From NCBI RefSeq assembly GCF_023702675.1, contig NZ_CP098478.1:3286001-3350000 (forward strand): a stretch of 64,000 nt of DNA. The letters are read 5' to 3'. Positions 52,406-61,472 of this stretch are shown piece by piece. This DNA comes from Acinetobacter sp. C26M (GTDB lineage Bacteria; Pseudomonadota; Gammaproteobacteria; Pseudomonadales; Moraxellaceae). Position numbers and translations under genes: made by a program. Under the pieces are notes generated by a model. That model was not told the origin of the DNA and did no database searches. It was given only the letters and a program-made list of their open reading frames with translations. Position 1 is the first letter of the stretch. Each line of letters opens with the position of its first letter.

Positions 52406-55177
52406 TTATTCACTTTCCAATGCTTGCGCAGTTGGATCAATTAATCTTTGCCATAACTTGCAAACGATCTCGCGGGTATCGTGCCAATCCGCAGCATTGA
52501 CTTGCATAGATTGATTTGCAAGCGCTAGACGGTGGCTCTCAGCTCGTTCACGGAGATAAGCGTGTATTAATGCTGTGGCATCTTCACTGGATAAGCAGCC
52601 TGCTTTAGCAGCATCTTCTAGAATTCTTACATTATCGGAAAAATGGGCGAGATCTGTATTCGTCCCACTCCATGCAAGCACAGCATACTGTGCCATAAAT
52701 TCGATATCAACGATACCACCTGAGTCCTGTTTTAAATGAAAAATCCCATGTTTTTTTTGCTCAGAAGATGATCCCAAATGATCCTTCATCTTTTGGCGCA
52801 TTTTCAACACTTCTTCACGCACTACATTTTCATCACGTACTTGGGTCAGGATTTGGCAGCGGATCTGTTCAAATTGCGTGCATAATCCACTATCTCCCGC
52901 AATCGAGCGAGCACGCACCAAGGCTTGATGCTCCCATAACCAGGCACTTTTTTGTTGATATTGCTCATAAGCTTTTAAACTGGTGACCAACATCCCTGCT
53001 TCACCTGAAGGTCGAAGACGGGTATCAATTTCATAAACACGACCATCTAGGGTCTGCGTGGTCATTAAAGACATAAACTTTTGTGCAACACGAATGGCAA
53101 ACTCAGCACCACTAATGCCCTTACGCCCATCAGTTTCACTATGTTCTTCAAAGGCATGGATAAATACTAAATCTAAGTCTGAGCCATAGCCCAATTCAAT
53201 GCCACCTAATTTACCATAGGCAATCACGGCGAAGCCTTTGCTATCAAGACTACAACGCTGCCCATTATTTCCGACTGGATAACCATGACGCTGCGCAACT
53301 GCCTCATAAGCCAAGCGTAAAGTCGCTTGTACACTCACTTCGGCAATATCAGTGAGTGCATCAGAGACTTTCATCAACGGACTTTCTGCAAGCACATCAC
53401 TGGCGGCAACTGTCAGTACATTGCTCTTTTTAAATAAGCGGAGCACTCGCATTTGATCTTCAACTTGATCAATCTCGATGCGTAGCAACTGTTGACGCAG
53501 TGAATCTTCCAGATCTTTGCGTTGCGGCAGACCAAAATCCATCGATAAAAATTCATCGAGCAAAACTGGATACTGCGCCAGTTCCTCACAAATCCATGGA
53601 CTGACCGTTGCCATCTTGACCAGTCGCTGTAAAGCACCACGGCTTTCCATCAGCATCACCAGATAAACCGTACGACGTAGCACCGATTCGACCAATGGCA
53701 TCAAACGTAACAGTGCCATTTGCGGTTGATCCGACTGTAAAATCGCTTCGATCAAATGCGGCCAGAATTTCTTTAAACGCTCTAAGGCACTGGCAGGGAT
53801 TTTGCGTAATGCCTGACCATGCCAAAAGTTTTGAATCAAGCTCTTGGCATCATCATCCAGTACGGCATGGAGTTTTTGTTCAAGCTGTACAAAATCATCA
53901 ACAGGTTCAGCAAATTCTTTTTCCTGAATCAATTGTTTAAACTGTACTTTGACCTTGGCACGTTTCTGATTGAGTACATCCAAGAACGAAGCCCAATCAG
54001 CAAAACCCAATGTATCCAACATGCGCTGTCTCAATTCAGGCTCAGTTGGTAAGGATTGAGTCTGCTGATCATTCAAAGCTTGAATCGCGTGTTCGACTCG
54101 TCTTAGGAATAGATAGGCATCTTCCAGATCAATTACCGCTTGCTGATCCAATAATTCTGCTTCACCCAAGTGATGCAAATTGACCAAACATTGTCGATCT
54201 TGTAGTTCGCGCTTCGATCCACCATAGATCAACTGGAACACCTGCACGATGAACTCGATTTCACGAATCCCGCCTGCACCGAGCTTAATATCCTCTTCGA
54301 TATTACGGCGCATGACCTCACGTTCGATCATGGCTTTCATTTCACGCATAGCAGCAAAAGCGGAATAATCGACATAGCGACGGAACACAAACGGACGTGA
54401 CATGTCTAGTAATTCTTCGCCCGCTTTGCCACCTGTAATCACGCGCGCCTTAATCCATGCATAACGTTCCCATTCACGCCCATGCTGACTCAGATATTTT
54501 TCTAATCCGCTATGGCTAATTGCCAGCGCTGAACCATCACCCCACGGACGCAAACGCATATCGACACGGAACACAAAACCATCTGCGGTAATATGATCAA
54601 GCAGATAAATCAGCTTCTGCCCCCACAGAATACAGAACTGCTGTACATCAATACATTTACGTCCATTGGTTTCGCCTTGTTCATCGAAGGCAAAAATCAG
54701 GTCAATATCACTAGAAAGATTCAGCTCTTGCGCACCGAGCTTGCCCATACCAATCACAATCAGATCTTGTAACTGACCTGAATAACCGATGGGTTCACCA
54801 TGTTTAGCTAATAAAGGTGGTAATGCAAAAGCTTTGGCGGCACAAATACTGGCATCGGCAAAATCGGATAGCTCACGTGTCAACGTCACCACATTGGTGA
54901 GTTGATTGGCATCTTGCCAAATCCAGCGAAACATGAGCTTGGCACGGAGTACGCGTAACGCTTTCATCCATGATTGTTCATCAGTGACTTCAGCTACTGC
55001 CAATTGCACTTTTTGATAGATGGTTTCGGTCGACAGCGAGTCCAGAAATTGATCTTCGGAATAGTCTTGTTCTAATTGTAATTTGTATAAATTTAAAACT
55101 TGTTCAGCATATTGGCTTGCAACTAAGGTTTTTTGTAGCTGTTGCGCATTCATATAAAAAGGCTCGACTGATGTCAT
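52406..55177 (-). CDS. glnE: Bifunctional glutamine synthetase adenylyltransferase/adenylyl-removing enzyme
   Basis: A 923-aa enzyme (E. coli 946) that adds AMP to glutamine synthetase when glutamine is high and removes it when nitrogen is low, under control of PII. Two nucleotidyltransferase domains are visible: the N-terminal AR site at about residues 140-165 (GMGKLGAQELNLSSDIDLIF) and the C-terminal AT site at about 640-665 (AYGKLGGIELGYGSDLDLVF). GIREIEFIVQVFQLIYGG and GGIVDIEFMAQY follow each, as usual. Start ATG 55177 or Met9 (MNAQQLQKTL); neither has a strong binding site. It ends 30 bases before ilvE begins and they may be co-transcribed. Confidence 0.96.
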   Translation of the reverse strand: MTSVEPFYMNAQQLQKTLVASQYAEQVLNLYKLQLEQDYSEDQFLDSLSTETIYQKVQLAVAEVTDEQSWMKALRVLRAKLMFRWIWQDANQLTNVVTLTRELSDFADASICAAKAFALPPLLAKHGEPIGYSGQLQDLIVIGMGKLGAQELNLSSDIDLIFAFDEQGETNGRKCIDVQQFCILWGQKLIYLLDHITADGFVFRVDMRLRPWGDGSALAISHSGLEKYLSQHGREWERYAWIKARVITGGKAGEELLDMSRPFVFRRYVDYSAFAAMREMKAMIEREVMRRNIEEDIKLGAGGIREIEFIVQVFQLIYGGSKRELQDRQCLVNLHHLGEAELLDQQAVIDLEDAYLFLRRVEHAIQALNDQQTQSLPTEPELRQRMLDTLGFADWASFLDVLNQKRAKVKVQFKQLIQEKEFAEPVDDFVQLEQKLHAVLDDDAKSLIQNFWHGQALRKIPASALERLKKFWPHLIEAILQSDQPQMALLRLMPLVESVLRRTVYLVMLMESRGALQRLVKMATVSPWICEELAQYPVLLDEFLSMDFGLPQRKDLEDSLRQQLLRIEIDQVEDQMRVLRLFKKSNVLTVAASDVLAESPLMKVSDALTDIAEVSVQATLRLAYEAVAQRHGYPVGNNGQRCSLDSKGFAVIAYGKLGGIELGYGSDLDLVFIHAFEEHSETDGRKGISGAEFAIRVAQKFMSLMTTQTLDGRVYEIDTRLRPSGEAGMLVTSLKAYEQYQQKSAWLWEHQALVRARSIAGDSGLCTQFEQIRCQILTQVRDENVVREEVLKMRQKMKDHLGSSSEQKKHGIFHLKQDSGGIVDIEFMAQYAVLAWSGTNTDLAHFSDNVRILEDAAKAGCLSSEDATALIHAYLRERAESHRLALANQSMQVNAADWHDTREIVCKLWQRLIDPTAQALESE

Positions 55178-55225
55178 GTCATCTAAGTTAGTTATATCAG
55201 TTACAAGCTTATCTTTAAAATCTCT

Positions 55226-56497
55226 TTAGACTAATTTCGCTTTGCTTTTTTGTTGATCCGTACATAAATCAACCTGTTCACGTTCGATTGGCAGCAACAC
55301 GGTAAACACCGTGCCTTCGCCCTCATTGGAGCTGACATTGATTTCACCCAAATTCATTTCCACAAAGCGCTTACACAAGCTTAAGCCCAGCCCTGCGCCC
55401 TTCTCTCCTGCGGTGCCTTTATAACTCATGGTAATCCGTGGCTGGAACAGATCGTTGATTTGTTGTTGAGTCATGCCGAGACCAGTGTCTTTGACATAGA
55501 CTTCAACATAAGTGCCTTTATTTTGTGCTTGGATATAGACTTTGCCCGTACCATCGACATCGGTAAATTTCAGCGCGTTAGAGACCAAGTTCTGAATGAC
55601 CGAAGTGATCATATTCATATCGGCATAGACTTTAAGATTTTCATCGACTTCATTAATCAGTTGAATATTCTTCTTAATCGCTAAAGTTTTGAGAATATCG
55701 GTCACGATATTAGTGATCTGTCGCAGCTTAAAGTTGATGGGGTGATAGACAAAACGCCCACCTTCGGCCATCGCCCAATTCAGCAAGCTTTCCAACAAGT
55801 TATAGGTCGACTGTGATGTATCATAAAGATAGTCGGCAATATTCTGAATGCTCGACTCATCTAAGGTTTCGCGTTCTTTGGCTAAGATTTCCGAGAAGCC
55901 CAATAGCCCATGAAATGGTGCACGTAGGTCATGGGAAATAATGGAAAAGAATTTAGTTTTACTAAAATTGAGTGCAGCCTCTTGTTCGTATAATTCTTTC
56001 AGCTCATCATGGTTAAACTTCAATTCCAGTTGTTGCATGAAGTTGACGCAATGTTCTTGCAGGAGTTGTTTTTGTAGATCGCTAAAGCCTTGTGCAGCTT
56101 CATCAAACAGGATGATATAACCCAGTGAGGTTTGGTCTGGATGCCTGAGATGTAGCGCGACCGCAGTTTGGATTTTCTTTTTTAGGGGTGCGAGAAATGC
56201 CAGTAAGGTTGAGTATTGCGGATGATCGCTATCAACCAGATCACCATTCACAAATAAGGTATTTAGACTTTTGGTAATTTTTGCAGAATCAATGGCTTTG
56301 AGTTTTTCAGGGCAACGGTGCCACAGGTAAGGTTCTTGATGAAATGCCAGCAATGCGGTACTGGCTTGCATCAGTTTTCGGTTGAACTGTAAAAATTGCT
56401 CAAGCAAATTCTGCTCTGAAGTTAGCCCCAAAGAAAGAGAGATTTTACAAGCACTTAACTTTTCGGCTTGCTGTAGTTCTAATAATTGAATCGTCAT
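55226..56497 (-). CDS. Soluble hybrid-free sensor histidine kinase
   Basis: A 423-aa cytoplasmic kinase from ATG 56497 (MTIQLLELQQ; GAGGCGGGA just upstream). No membrane helix. The N-terminal 160 residues look like a GAF-type sensor with a coiled-coil linker. HisKA has H189 in FFSIISHDLRAPFHGLLGFSEI; HATPase_c follows with VIQNLVSNALKFTDVDGTG and GEKGAGLGLSLCKRF. It has no receiver domain and no response regulator beside it, so it is an orphan kinase. What it senses is unknown. Confidence 0.9.
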   Translation of the reverse strand: MTIQLLELQQAEKLSACKISLSLGLTSEQNLLEQFLQFNRKLMQASTALLAFHQEPYLWHRCPEKLKAIDSAKITKSLNTLFVNGDLVDSDHPQYSTLLAFLAPLKKKIQTAVALHLRHPDQTSLGYIILFDEAAQGFSDLQKQLLQEHCVNFMQQLELKFNHDELKELYEQEAALNFSKTKFFSIISHDLRAPFHGLLGFSEILAKERETLDESSIQNIADYLYDTSQSTYNLLESLLNWAMAEGGRFVYHPINFKLRQITNIVTDILKTLAIKKNIQLINEVDENLKVYADMNMITSVIQNLVSNALKFTDVDGTGKVYIQAQNKGTYVEVYVKDTGLGMTQQQINDLFQPRITMSYKGTAGEKGAGLGLSLCKRFVEMNLGEINVSSNEGEGTVFTVLLPIEREQVDLCTDQQKSKAKLV

Positions 56498-56847
56498 TCC
56501 CGCCTCTCGAATATTTTCGTTATACGGTTCTTTACGTTTTATATAAAAAATGTGAAAACTATCACTTAGTATTAACAAACTTTAACAGAAAAGGCAATTG
56601 TTGATTCAATCAATTCGCAACAAAACGTGAAATTTCATTAAATTTAAACTTTGCAATTATCTTGTATAAATCTGACCTAAGGTAAATGTATTCAATAAAA
56701 GTGAAAGGAAAAAATTTAGCATATGGTTCTATCCATTTTTTATAGGGGAAGCTACTCGGTGTAACTGGATGCAATACATATTTTCTTTTTTTCATACTCT
56801 AGACTAGCCCCTTTTAGGGGCTTGAAATTTGATTTTCACATTAAAAT
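56498..56847. other. Gap between orphan kinase and AT-rich operon
   Basis: 350 bases. On the minus strand, a hairpin AGCCCC-TAAAA-GGGGCT (56806-56822) closes the upstream operon. A frame of 61 codons at 56610-56795 is open but has no recognisable product. The rest is AT-rich and would carry the promoter of the kinase gene. Confidence 0.5.
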
Positions 56848-58008
56848 TCAATAGAAAAATCTTGTGAAATAAACCAAGAAAACCAAAACTGTTGCAAAAA
56901 TTGTAATTTTTTTAACTAACTTCAAATTACTGTCTAGCTTGTTGAGTCTTGAACTTAATTGAGAGTAGACTTCTAAATATTCAGCTCTATAAGTTGAATC
57001 ATCCTTTTTAATCATCTCTTCTTCTCTTAAATTAATTTCATTCCTTAATGCTGTCAAAGTACTATATTGATTTGATATCTGCATTAATACGAAAGTACCG
57101 AATATAGATATCCCAACGACTATTAAGCTATTTTTAATAAAATCACCAAAACCATTAACCAACACAATTTGCCCAGCCGCAAGAACTGTTGCCAGGGGCA
57201 GAGTTAACAATTGGTTTTGCATATCAGAGAATACTTTATTAATTTTAATTGTATATTCTCTACGATCTTCTTCTAATTTATTTTTGAAATCATCGAAGGA
57301 AAAGTTATCAATATACAATTGAAAATTATTTCTCACCAAAAGATAAAAAGCTTCAAATTTTTTTAAAAAGGTAGAAAACTCAACATCTTTTTCCAAAAAC
57401 ATTCCATTTAATGCATTACGAATAGAAAGTACTCTGTCTTCATGATGCATTTTATTGAACACATAATCATCAACAAAGAGCATGATTTTTTTAAAATCAA
57501 CATTTAAATCAGATGCTTTAAATTTAAAATTTAGCTTGAGATTAATTTTCCCAAAGAAAATAATATATGGTTCATTGCCTAAATAGCCTTGAAAGTCAGA
57601 TATTGTGTTCAACGCATCATATAGCTTAGCAATTTTTATAAAATTTGGTAATTCTTCATCTTTATAATCATAATCCGAAATATAATTAAATTTTTCTTCA
57701 AATATATAAAAACTGCTTTTCGGTTTCACATCAACTCTTCTTTCAGGATTTGAAAGATAATCATCTAATGAATAAAATATCCCCGTATTAACTATATCGA
57801 AAACTATTTTTCTTTGTTCACGATCACTATCACTTGTATCAAGATTTAGTGATTGGCATGTAGCTTCTAATTCATCATAACTAAACTTAAAATCTAAAGG
57901 TACATAACCAGTGAATTTACATTCATCTTTTGAATAATCAAGATTATCTAAAGCCACAAGAGTTGTAGCAAAGAACTCTAGAACATTTATACTTTCTTGA
58001 TCATTCAT
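56848..58008 (-). CDS. Unknown protein with C-terminal membrane helices (operon gene 3)
   Basis: 386 aa, family not recognised. The N-terminal 245 residues are soluble, acidic and helix-rich (e.g. NVLEFFATTLVALDNLDYSKDECKFTG). A short membrane-associated region follows (INKVFSDMQNQLLTLPLATVLAAGQIVL ... SLIVVGISIFGTFVLMQI, about residues 250-310), then a heptad-rich stretch (LRNEINLREEEMIKKDDSTY) and a last helix at 366-384. The N-terminus likely faces the cytoplasm. It starts 25 bases after the NdpA-like gene. AT-rich, with codon use unlike flanking housekeeping genes. Confidence 0.7.
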   Translation of the reverse strand: MNDQESINVLEFFATTLVALDNLDYSKDECKFTGYVPLDFKFSYDELEATCQSLNLDTSDSDREQRKIVFDIVNTGIFYSLDDYLSNPERRVDVKPKSSFYIFEEKFNYISDYDYKDEELPNFIKIAKLYDALNTISDFQGYLGNEPYIIFFGKINLKLNFKFKASDLNVDFKKIMLFVDDYVFNKMHHEDRVLSIRNALNGMFLEKDVEFSTFLKKFEAFYLLVRNNFQLYIDNFSFDDFKNKLEEDRREYTIKINKVFSDMQNQLLTLPLATVLAAGQIVLVNGFGDFIKNSLIVVGISIFGTFVLMQISNQYSTLTALRNEINLREEEMIKKDDSTYRAEYLEVYSQLSSRLNKLDSNLKLVKKITIFATVLVFLVYFTRFFY

Positions 58009-58033
58009 ATTTAATTCAATAATTTAAGTGAGA

Positions 58034-59068
58034 TTAGCGGCGTTTAAGCTCGTCCAATTGTTCTCCAAATTGCCCATTAGGATCAGCGATAAAAACAAAA
58101 CCATCTTTAGAGCTCACACTTCCCTTTTCGAAGTCTGCCATATCAAATGAAAGCTTAATAGTCCCAGACTTCACAGTTGCCCTTTTCCACCCCCGCACTG
58201 TATCAGCATGAGGTTGAAATTCATCACTAATTTCAATATCAGTTTGTGCACGGATAAAATCATAAAAATCATTTTCAGCAGTCGGATCTATAATTGTAGA
58301 AAGTACTTTAAGACTAACTGTAGGTTGCTCTGTTGAATCTTTTTTCTTAGTTATAGCATCAGCGAAATACTGTTGCATAGATTTTTTAGCTTCTTTATAT
58401 TTTTCATCAGACCATTCATTTGCCTTGGCATAAGATTGAAGTAGAGTATTTATGGCAATCGTATATGTTTTTGAATCTGTATAGTCAAGACAGTCAATTG
58501 ATTTTGCAAAATAATCGGTAATTTTATCTCGAGATCTTTTAGTAAATGAGATATGAGGCTGTTCTAACGCTTCCCATTTCTTTAGATCAATCCTTGCACC
58601 TTCATGAAGTTTATCTAAATCGATAGAGAGAATTTCACTTAAACTAATTGCTGACTTATCAAATGTAATTGCTGATTTTTCCTTAATCATTGAAATCAAC
58701 AAGTACGATTTCCCAGCCTCTTCGTATTCAACAACAACGACGAGCCCTCCTGTAGCCGCTGGTGATGACTTCAATTCAGTATTCAGACGGTCTAAAAGAA
58801 GTGTTGTTAATTTTACAAAGTCTAAATTTCCAGCCCTATATTCTTTTAAGTTGTCCGAAAACTTTGAATTTTCTCCACTTTCAACACACCCATATCCACT
58901 TATCGATATATTGTACTTTTGTCTTAATTTTTCAACGAAGGATATTGATACTTCTGAATCTACAGGAAACTCAGTATTAGACTCTAAAACAATTTTCGGC
59001 TCAGAATTTCCTTTTCTAGTAGCCGATTCTTTTTCAATCTCATGAATAATAAAATGTGTGAGCTTCAC
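58034..59068 (-). CDS. YejK/NdpA-like nucleoid-associated protein (operon gene 2)
   Basis: A 344-aa protein resembling the 37-kDa nucleoid-associated protein family (NA37, PF04245; E. coli YejK about 335 aa). Supporting features in order: HFIIHEIEKE at the start, ATGGLVVVVEYEEAGKSYLLISMIKEK (105-131), DLDKLHEGARIDLKKW (150-165), PHISFTKR (171-178), VSLKVLSTIIDP (about 250-261) and EFQPHADTVRGWKRATV. It is divergent from the usual chromosomal copy and lies between two membrane-protein genes, as expected for an accessory version. The family binds nucleic acid in the cytoplasm. Confidence 0.78.
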   Translation of the reverse strand: MKLTHFIIHEIEKESATRKGNSEPKIVLESNTEFPVDSEVSISFVEKLRQKYNISISGYGCVESGENSKFSDNLKEYRAGNLDFVKLTTLLLDRLNTELKSSPAATGGLVVVVEYEEAGKSYLLISMIKEKSAITFDKSAISLSEILSIDLDKLHEGARIDLKKWEALEQPHISFTKRSRDKITDYFAKSIDCLDYTDSKTYTIAINTLLQSYAKANEWSDEKYKEAKKSMQQYFADAITKKKDSTEQPTVSLKVLSTIIDPTAENDFYDFIRAQTDIEISDEFQPHADTVRGWKRATVKSGTIKLSFDMADFEKGSVSSKDGFVFIADPNGQFGEQLDELKRR

Positions 59069-59149
59069 ATTAACCCCTATTTTTTAAAAATTATTCCAAT
59101 CTCTTGATAGTAACTAAGTCACTATTTCTTTTCTAGCCTTAATATTTCA

Positions 59150-59878
59150 TTATTCATCATCATTAGTTGAATTATTTTTTACTTTCTCTAATTCTAAAAA
59201 TTTCTTAGCTTGCCATGGCTTAACCATAGGCTTGAGAATCATTAGCGCTAACAGGAGACAAGCTATAAACAGAATAAATTGAGAGACAAAGAAACTAAAT
59301 GGAACTTGATTTAGACCAACACCTGCTTTTATGCACATAAAAGCAATATATGCCATAGGTAATAATGAACCAAAACCTATTGAAAAATATATAATTGTTC
59401 CAGCAACATTTAAGCTATTAACAAGCCAGTCTTTGCAGAAACTTTTTAACTTAAACTTCTGTGTAGTTTGATCTTTTTCCAAATAGAAACTTGCTTTTTT
59501 ATAATAAAATATTGCTAAGTTTTTATTTTCACATGAGAGGATATATTCAAGTAAATCTTTATCATGATGAGAATATTTTAGTAATTTATTGAGTTTGGAA
59601 ACATCCAAATGATATTGAATTTGGTTTTTATATTTTTCAAAAGATGCATCACTAAGTAGTTTTTCTTGATCTTTAATTTCATCATTTATACGTTGGATCT
59701 TATGATCTTGGTGCTCTCGTATGCTGCTTAGAATCCCAGACTTAGCGACAAAGAAAACAATCGCTACGACTAACACAAGAAAAAGAACACTACTACAGAT
59801 AATTACGCCATATGGGTTATCAATTATTCGTTCTAATAGTGGTGTAAGATTCAATTCTGAGTTTAAATTAGCTGACAT
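59150..59878 (-). CDS. Three-helix membrane protein with coiled coil (operon gene 1)
   Basis: 242 aa, not recognised. TM1 spans about residues 23-45. A charged coiled-coil region (ILSSIREHQDHKIQRINDEIKDQEKLLSD, 49-77) and a lysine-rich helical domain (80-150) probably face the cytoplasm. TM2 is at about 157-185 and TM3 at about 194-216, ending in an acidic tail (NSTNDDE). It comes first in an AT-rich operon about 110 bases downstream of tRNA-Leu. The three genes share strand and composition and probably work together. Confidence 0.7.
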   Translation of the reverse strand: MSANLNSELNLTPLLERIIDNPYGVIICSSVLFLVLVVAIVFFVAKSGILSSIREHQDHKIQRINDEIKDQEKLLSDASFEKYKNQIQYHLDVSKLNKLLKYSHHDKDLLEYILSCENKNLAIFYYKKASFYLEKDQTTQKFKLKSFCKDWLVNSLNVAGTIIYFSIGFGSLLPMAYIAFMCIKAGVGLNQVPFSFFVSQFILFIACLLLALMILKPMVKPWQAKKFLELEKVKNNSTNDDE

Positions 59879-59946
59879 TTTGCCCCCATAAAAGATAACA
59901 AGATTTTAAACTATATCTTTATTATAAATATAAATTATTAAGCATT

Positions 59947-59983
59947 AAAAAACCCCAAGCCTTTAATACCAGCTTGGGGTCTT
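59947..59983 (-). terminator. Terminator after tRNA-Leu
   Basis: On the minus strand ACCCCAAGC-TGGTATTAAAG-GCTTGGGGT followed by TTTTTT: a 9-bp GC-rich stem. Confidence 0.9.
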
Positions 59984-59990
59984 TGAATCT

Positions 59991-60077
59991 TGGTCCCGAG
60001 GGTCGGACTCGAACCGACACGTCATCTCTGACAGCGGATTTTGAGTCCGCCGCGTCTACCAATTTCACCACCTCGGG
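59991..60077 (-). tRNA. tRNA-Leu (CAA)
   Basis: An 87-base tRNA on the minus strand, beginning CCCGAGGTGGTGAAATTGG and ending in an encoded CCA. The acceptor stem CCCGAGG pairs with CCTCGGG. The anticodon stem-loop is GCGGA-CTCAAAA-TCCGC with anticodon CAA, reading UUG. It has the long variable arm of class II tRNA-Leu (CTGTCAGAGATGACGTG region) and a T-loop GGTTCGAGTCC. Confidence 0.97.
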
Positions 60078-60257
60078 AAGAGTGCGATGCTTTGTGTTGC
60101 GTATAATAACCTGTTTGATTTTATTGTCAAACACTTACTCACGCTTATTGCTCACTTTTAAATCATTCAGATATTTTTCTGCTTATAAACACGTGAACTC
60201 AGCGAGAAAACGTAAAAAAGACTATACTACGCCCAATTTTTGCAATGTTTTAGATGT

Positions 60258-61295
60258 ATGCAACTCTCCGACTTTTCGTTTGATCTCCCCGATGAACTTA
60301 TTGCTCGCTACCCACTAGATAGCCGTAGCGCATCTCGCCTGCTGCATATCGATGCGCAAGGTCAATATCACGACCACGCGTTTACCGATATTCTCGACCT
60401 GCTCGAAGACGGTGATTTGCTGGTATTGAATGACACCAAAGTCATGAAAGCACGTTTAAAAGGCAAACGTGCTACAGGTGGAGCAATCGAGGTTCTGGTT
60501 GAGCGTATGTTGGATACTCATACTGCGCATTGCCATATTAAATCAAGCAACTCACCCAAAGCAGGCGCAGAACTGTATATCGGTGAAGATGCAGTACCTG
60601 TCACCGTACAAGGTCGCCATGAAAACCTATTTGTGGTGAAGTTTTCACAACCAATTTTGTCGGTACTGGATCAATACGGTCAGTTGCCGATCCCACCTTA
60701 TTTCAACCGTGAAGCGGAAGAGATTGATACCGAACGTTATCAAACCGTATTCCACGATCCAGAAAAAATTGCCAGCGTTGCAGCACCAACTGCGAGTCTG
60801 CATTTCGACCAAGGCTTATTAGAAAAACTAGCAGCCAAAGGCGTGCAAAAGACCTTTGTCACGCTACATGTCGGTGCAGGGACTTTTATGCCTGTGCGTA
60901 CCACTGACATTACCAATCACATTATGCACAGTGAATGGTGTGATGTACCGCAAGCCACGATTGACCTGATTTTGGCGACCAAAGCGCGTGGCAATAAAGT
61001 CATTGCAGTGGGAACCACGGCGACCCGTGCCTTAGAAAGTGCAGCACAAGCCAATCAAGGCAAAATTGCAGCTTGGACTGGTGATACGCAAATCTTTATC
61101 TATCCAGGTTATCAGTTCTGCATCGTGGATCGTTTGATTACCAACTTCCATTTACCAGAATCGACCTTGTTGATGTTGGTTTCAGCGCTATCAAATCGAG
61201 ACAATATCTTGGCTGCTTATACCCATGCAGTTGAACAACGTTATCGCTTCTTTAGTTATGGCGATGCAATGTTGGTGGATAAGCTTGGCGCTTAA
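60258..61295 (+). CDS. queA: S-adenosylmethionine:tRNA ribosyltransferase-isomerase
   Basis: A 345-aa enzyme that moves ribose from SAM to the 7-aminomethyl group of 7-deazaguanine in tRNA, making epoxyqueuosine. ATG 60258 ([20 protein letters not shown]) is the family start; a longer frame to 60240 adds six residues. [55 protein letters not shown] and [24 protein letters not shown] are diagnostic. Usually it directly precedes tgt; here two unrelated genes lie between. A terminator at 61304 ends it. Confidence 0.96.
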   Translation: MQLSDFSFDLPDELIARYPLDSRSASRLLHIDAQGQYHDHAFTDILDLLEDGDLLVLNDTKVMKARLKGKRATGGAIEVLVERMLDTHTAHCHIKSSNSPKAGAELYIGEDAVPVTVQGRHENLFVVKFSQPILSVLDQYGQLPIPPYFNREAEEIDTERYQTVFHDPEKIASVAAPTASLHFDQGLLEKLAAKGVQKTFVTLHVGAGTFMPVRTTDITNHIMHSEWCDVPQATIDLILATKARGNKVIAVGTTATRALESAAQANQGKIAAWTGDTQIFIYPGYQFCIVDRLITNFHLPESTLLMLVSALSNRDNILAAYTHAVEQRYRFFSYGDAMLVDKLGA

Positions 61296-61303
61296 AACAG
61301 ATT

Positions 61304-61333
61304 AATCGACTAAATTACGGTTTAGTCGATTTT
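61304..61333 (+). terminator. Terminator after queA
   Basis: AATCGACTAAA-TTACGG-TTTAGTCGATT followed by TTC: an 11-bp perfect stem. Confidence 0.8.
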
Positions 61334-61472
61334 CTCAATTAAATGTTTTGGTAAAAGTCACTCATTCAAGATAATAAAACTCAACTAGATTCAGATTATA
61401 GACTTCTTAGTTTCTGAAATTTAAAGCATAATTCAAACAAGACCAACCTATTATAATGAAACGATTATTTCC

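Noticed and set aside
56610..56795. 61-codon minus-strand frame (MKKRKYVLHPVT...)
   Set aside because: Too short, AT-rich, no recognisable family, and its ATG lies right behind the hairpin that ends the upstream operon. Could be a remnant or a real small gene, but there is not enough evidence.
56848..59991. Integrated mobile element with tRNA attachment site
   Set aside because: The position beside tRNA-Leu fits, but I found no integrase, no transposase and no repeat of the tRNA 3' end at the far side, so I do not call an attachment site.
59974..60318. 114-codon plus-strand frame across tRNA-Leu
   Set aside because: It reads through the tRNA gene and into another frame of queA; a shadow.
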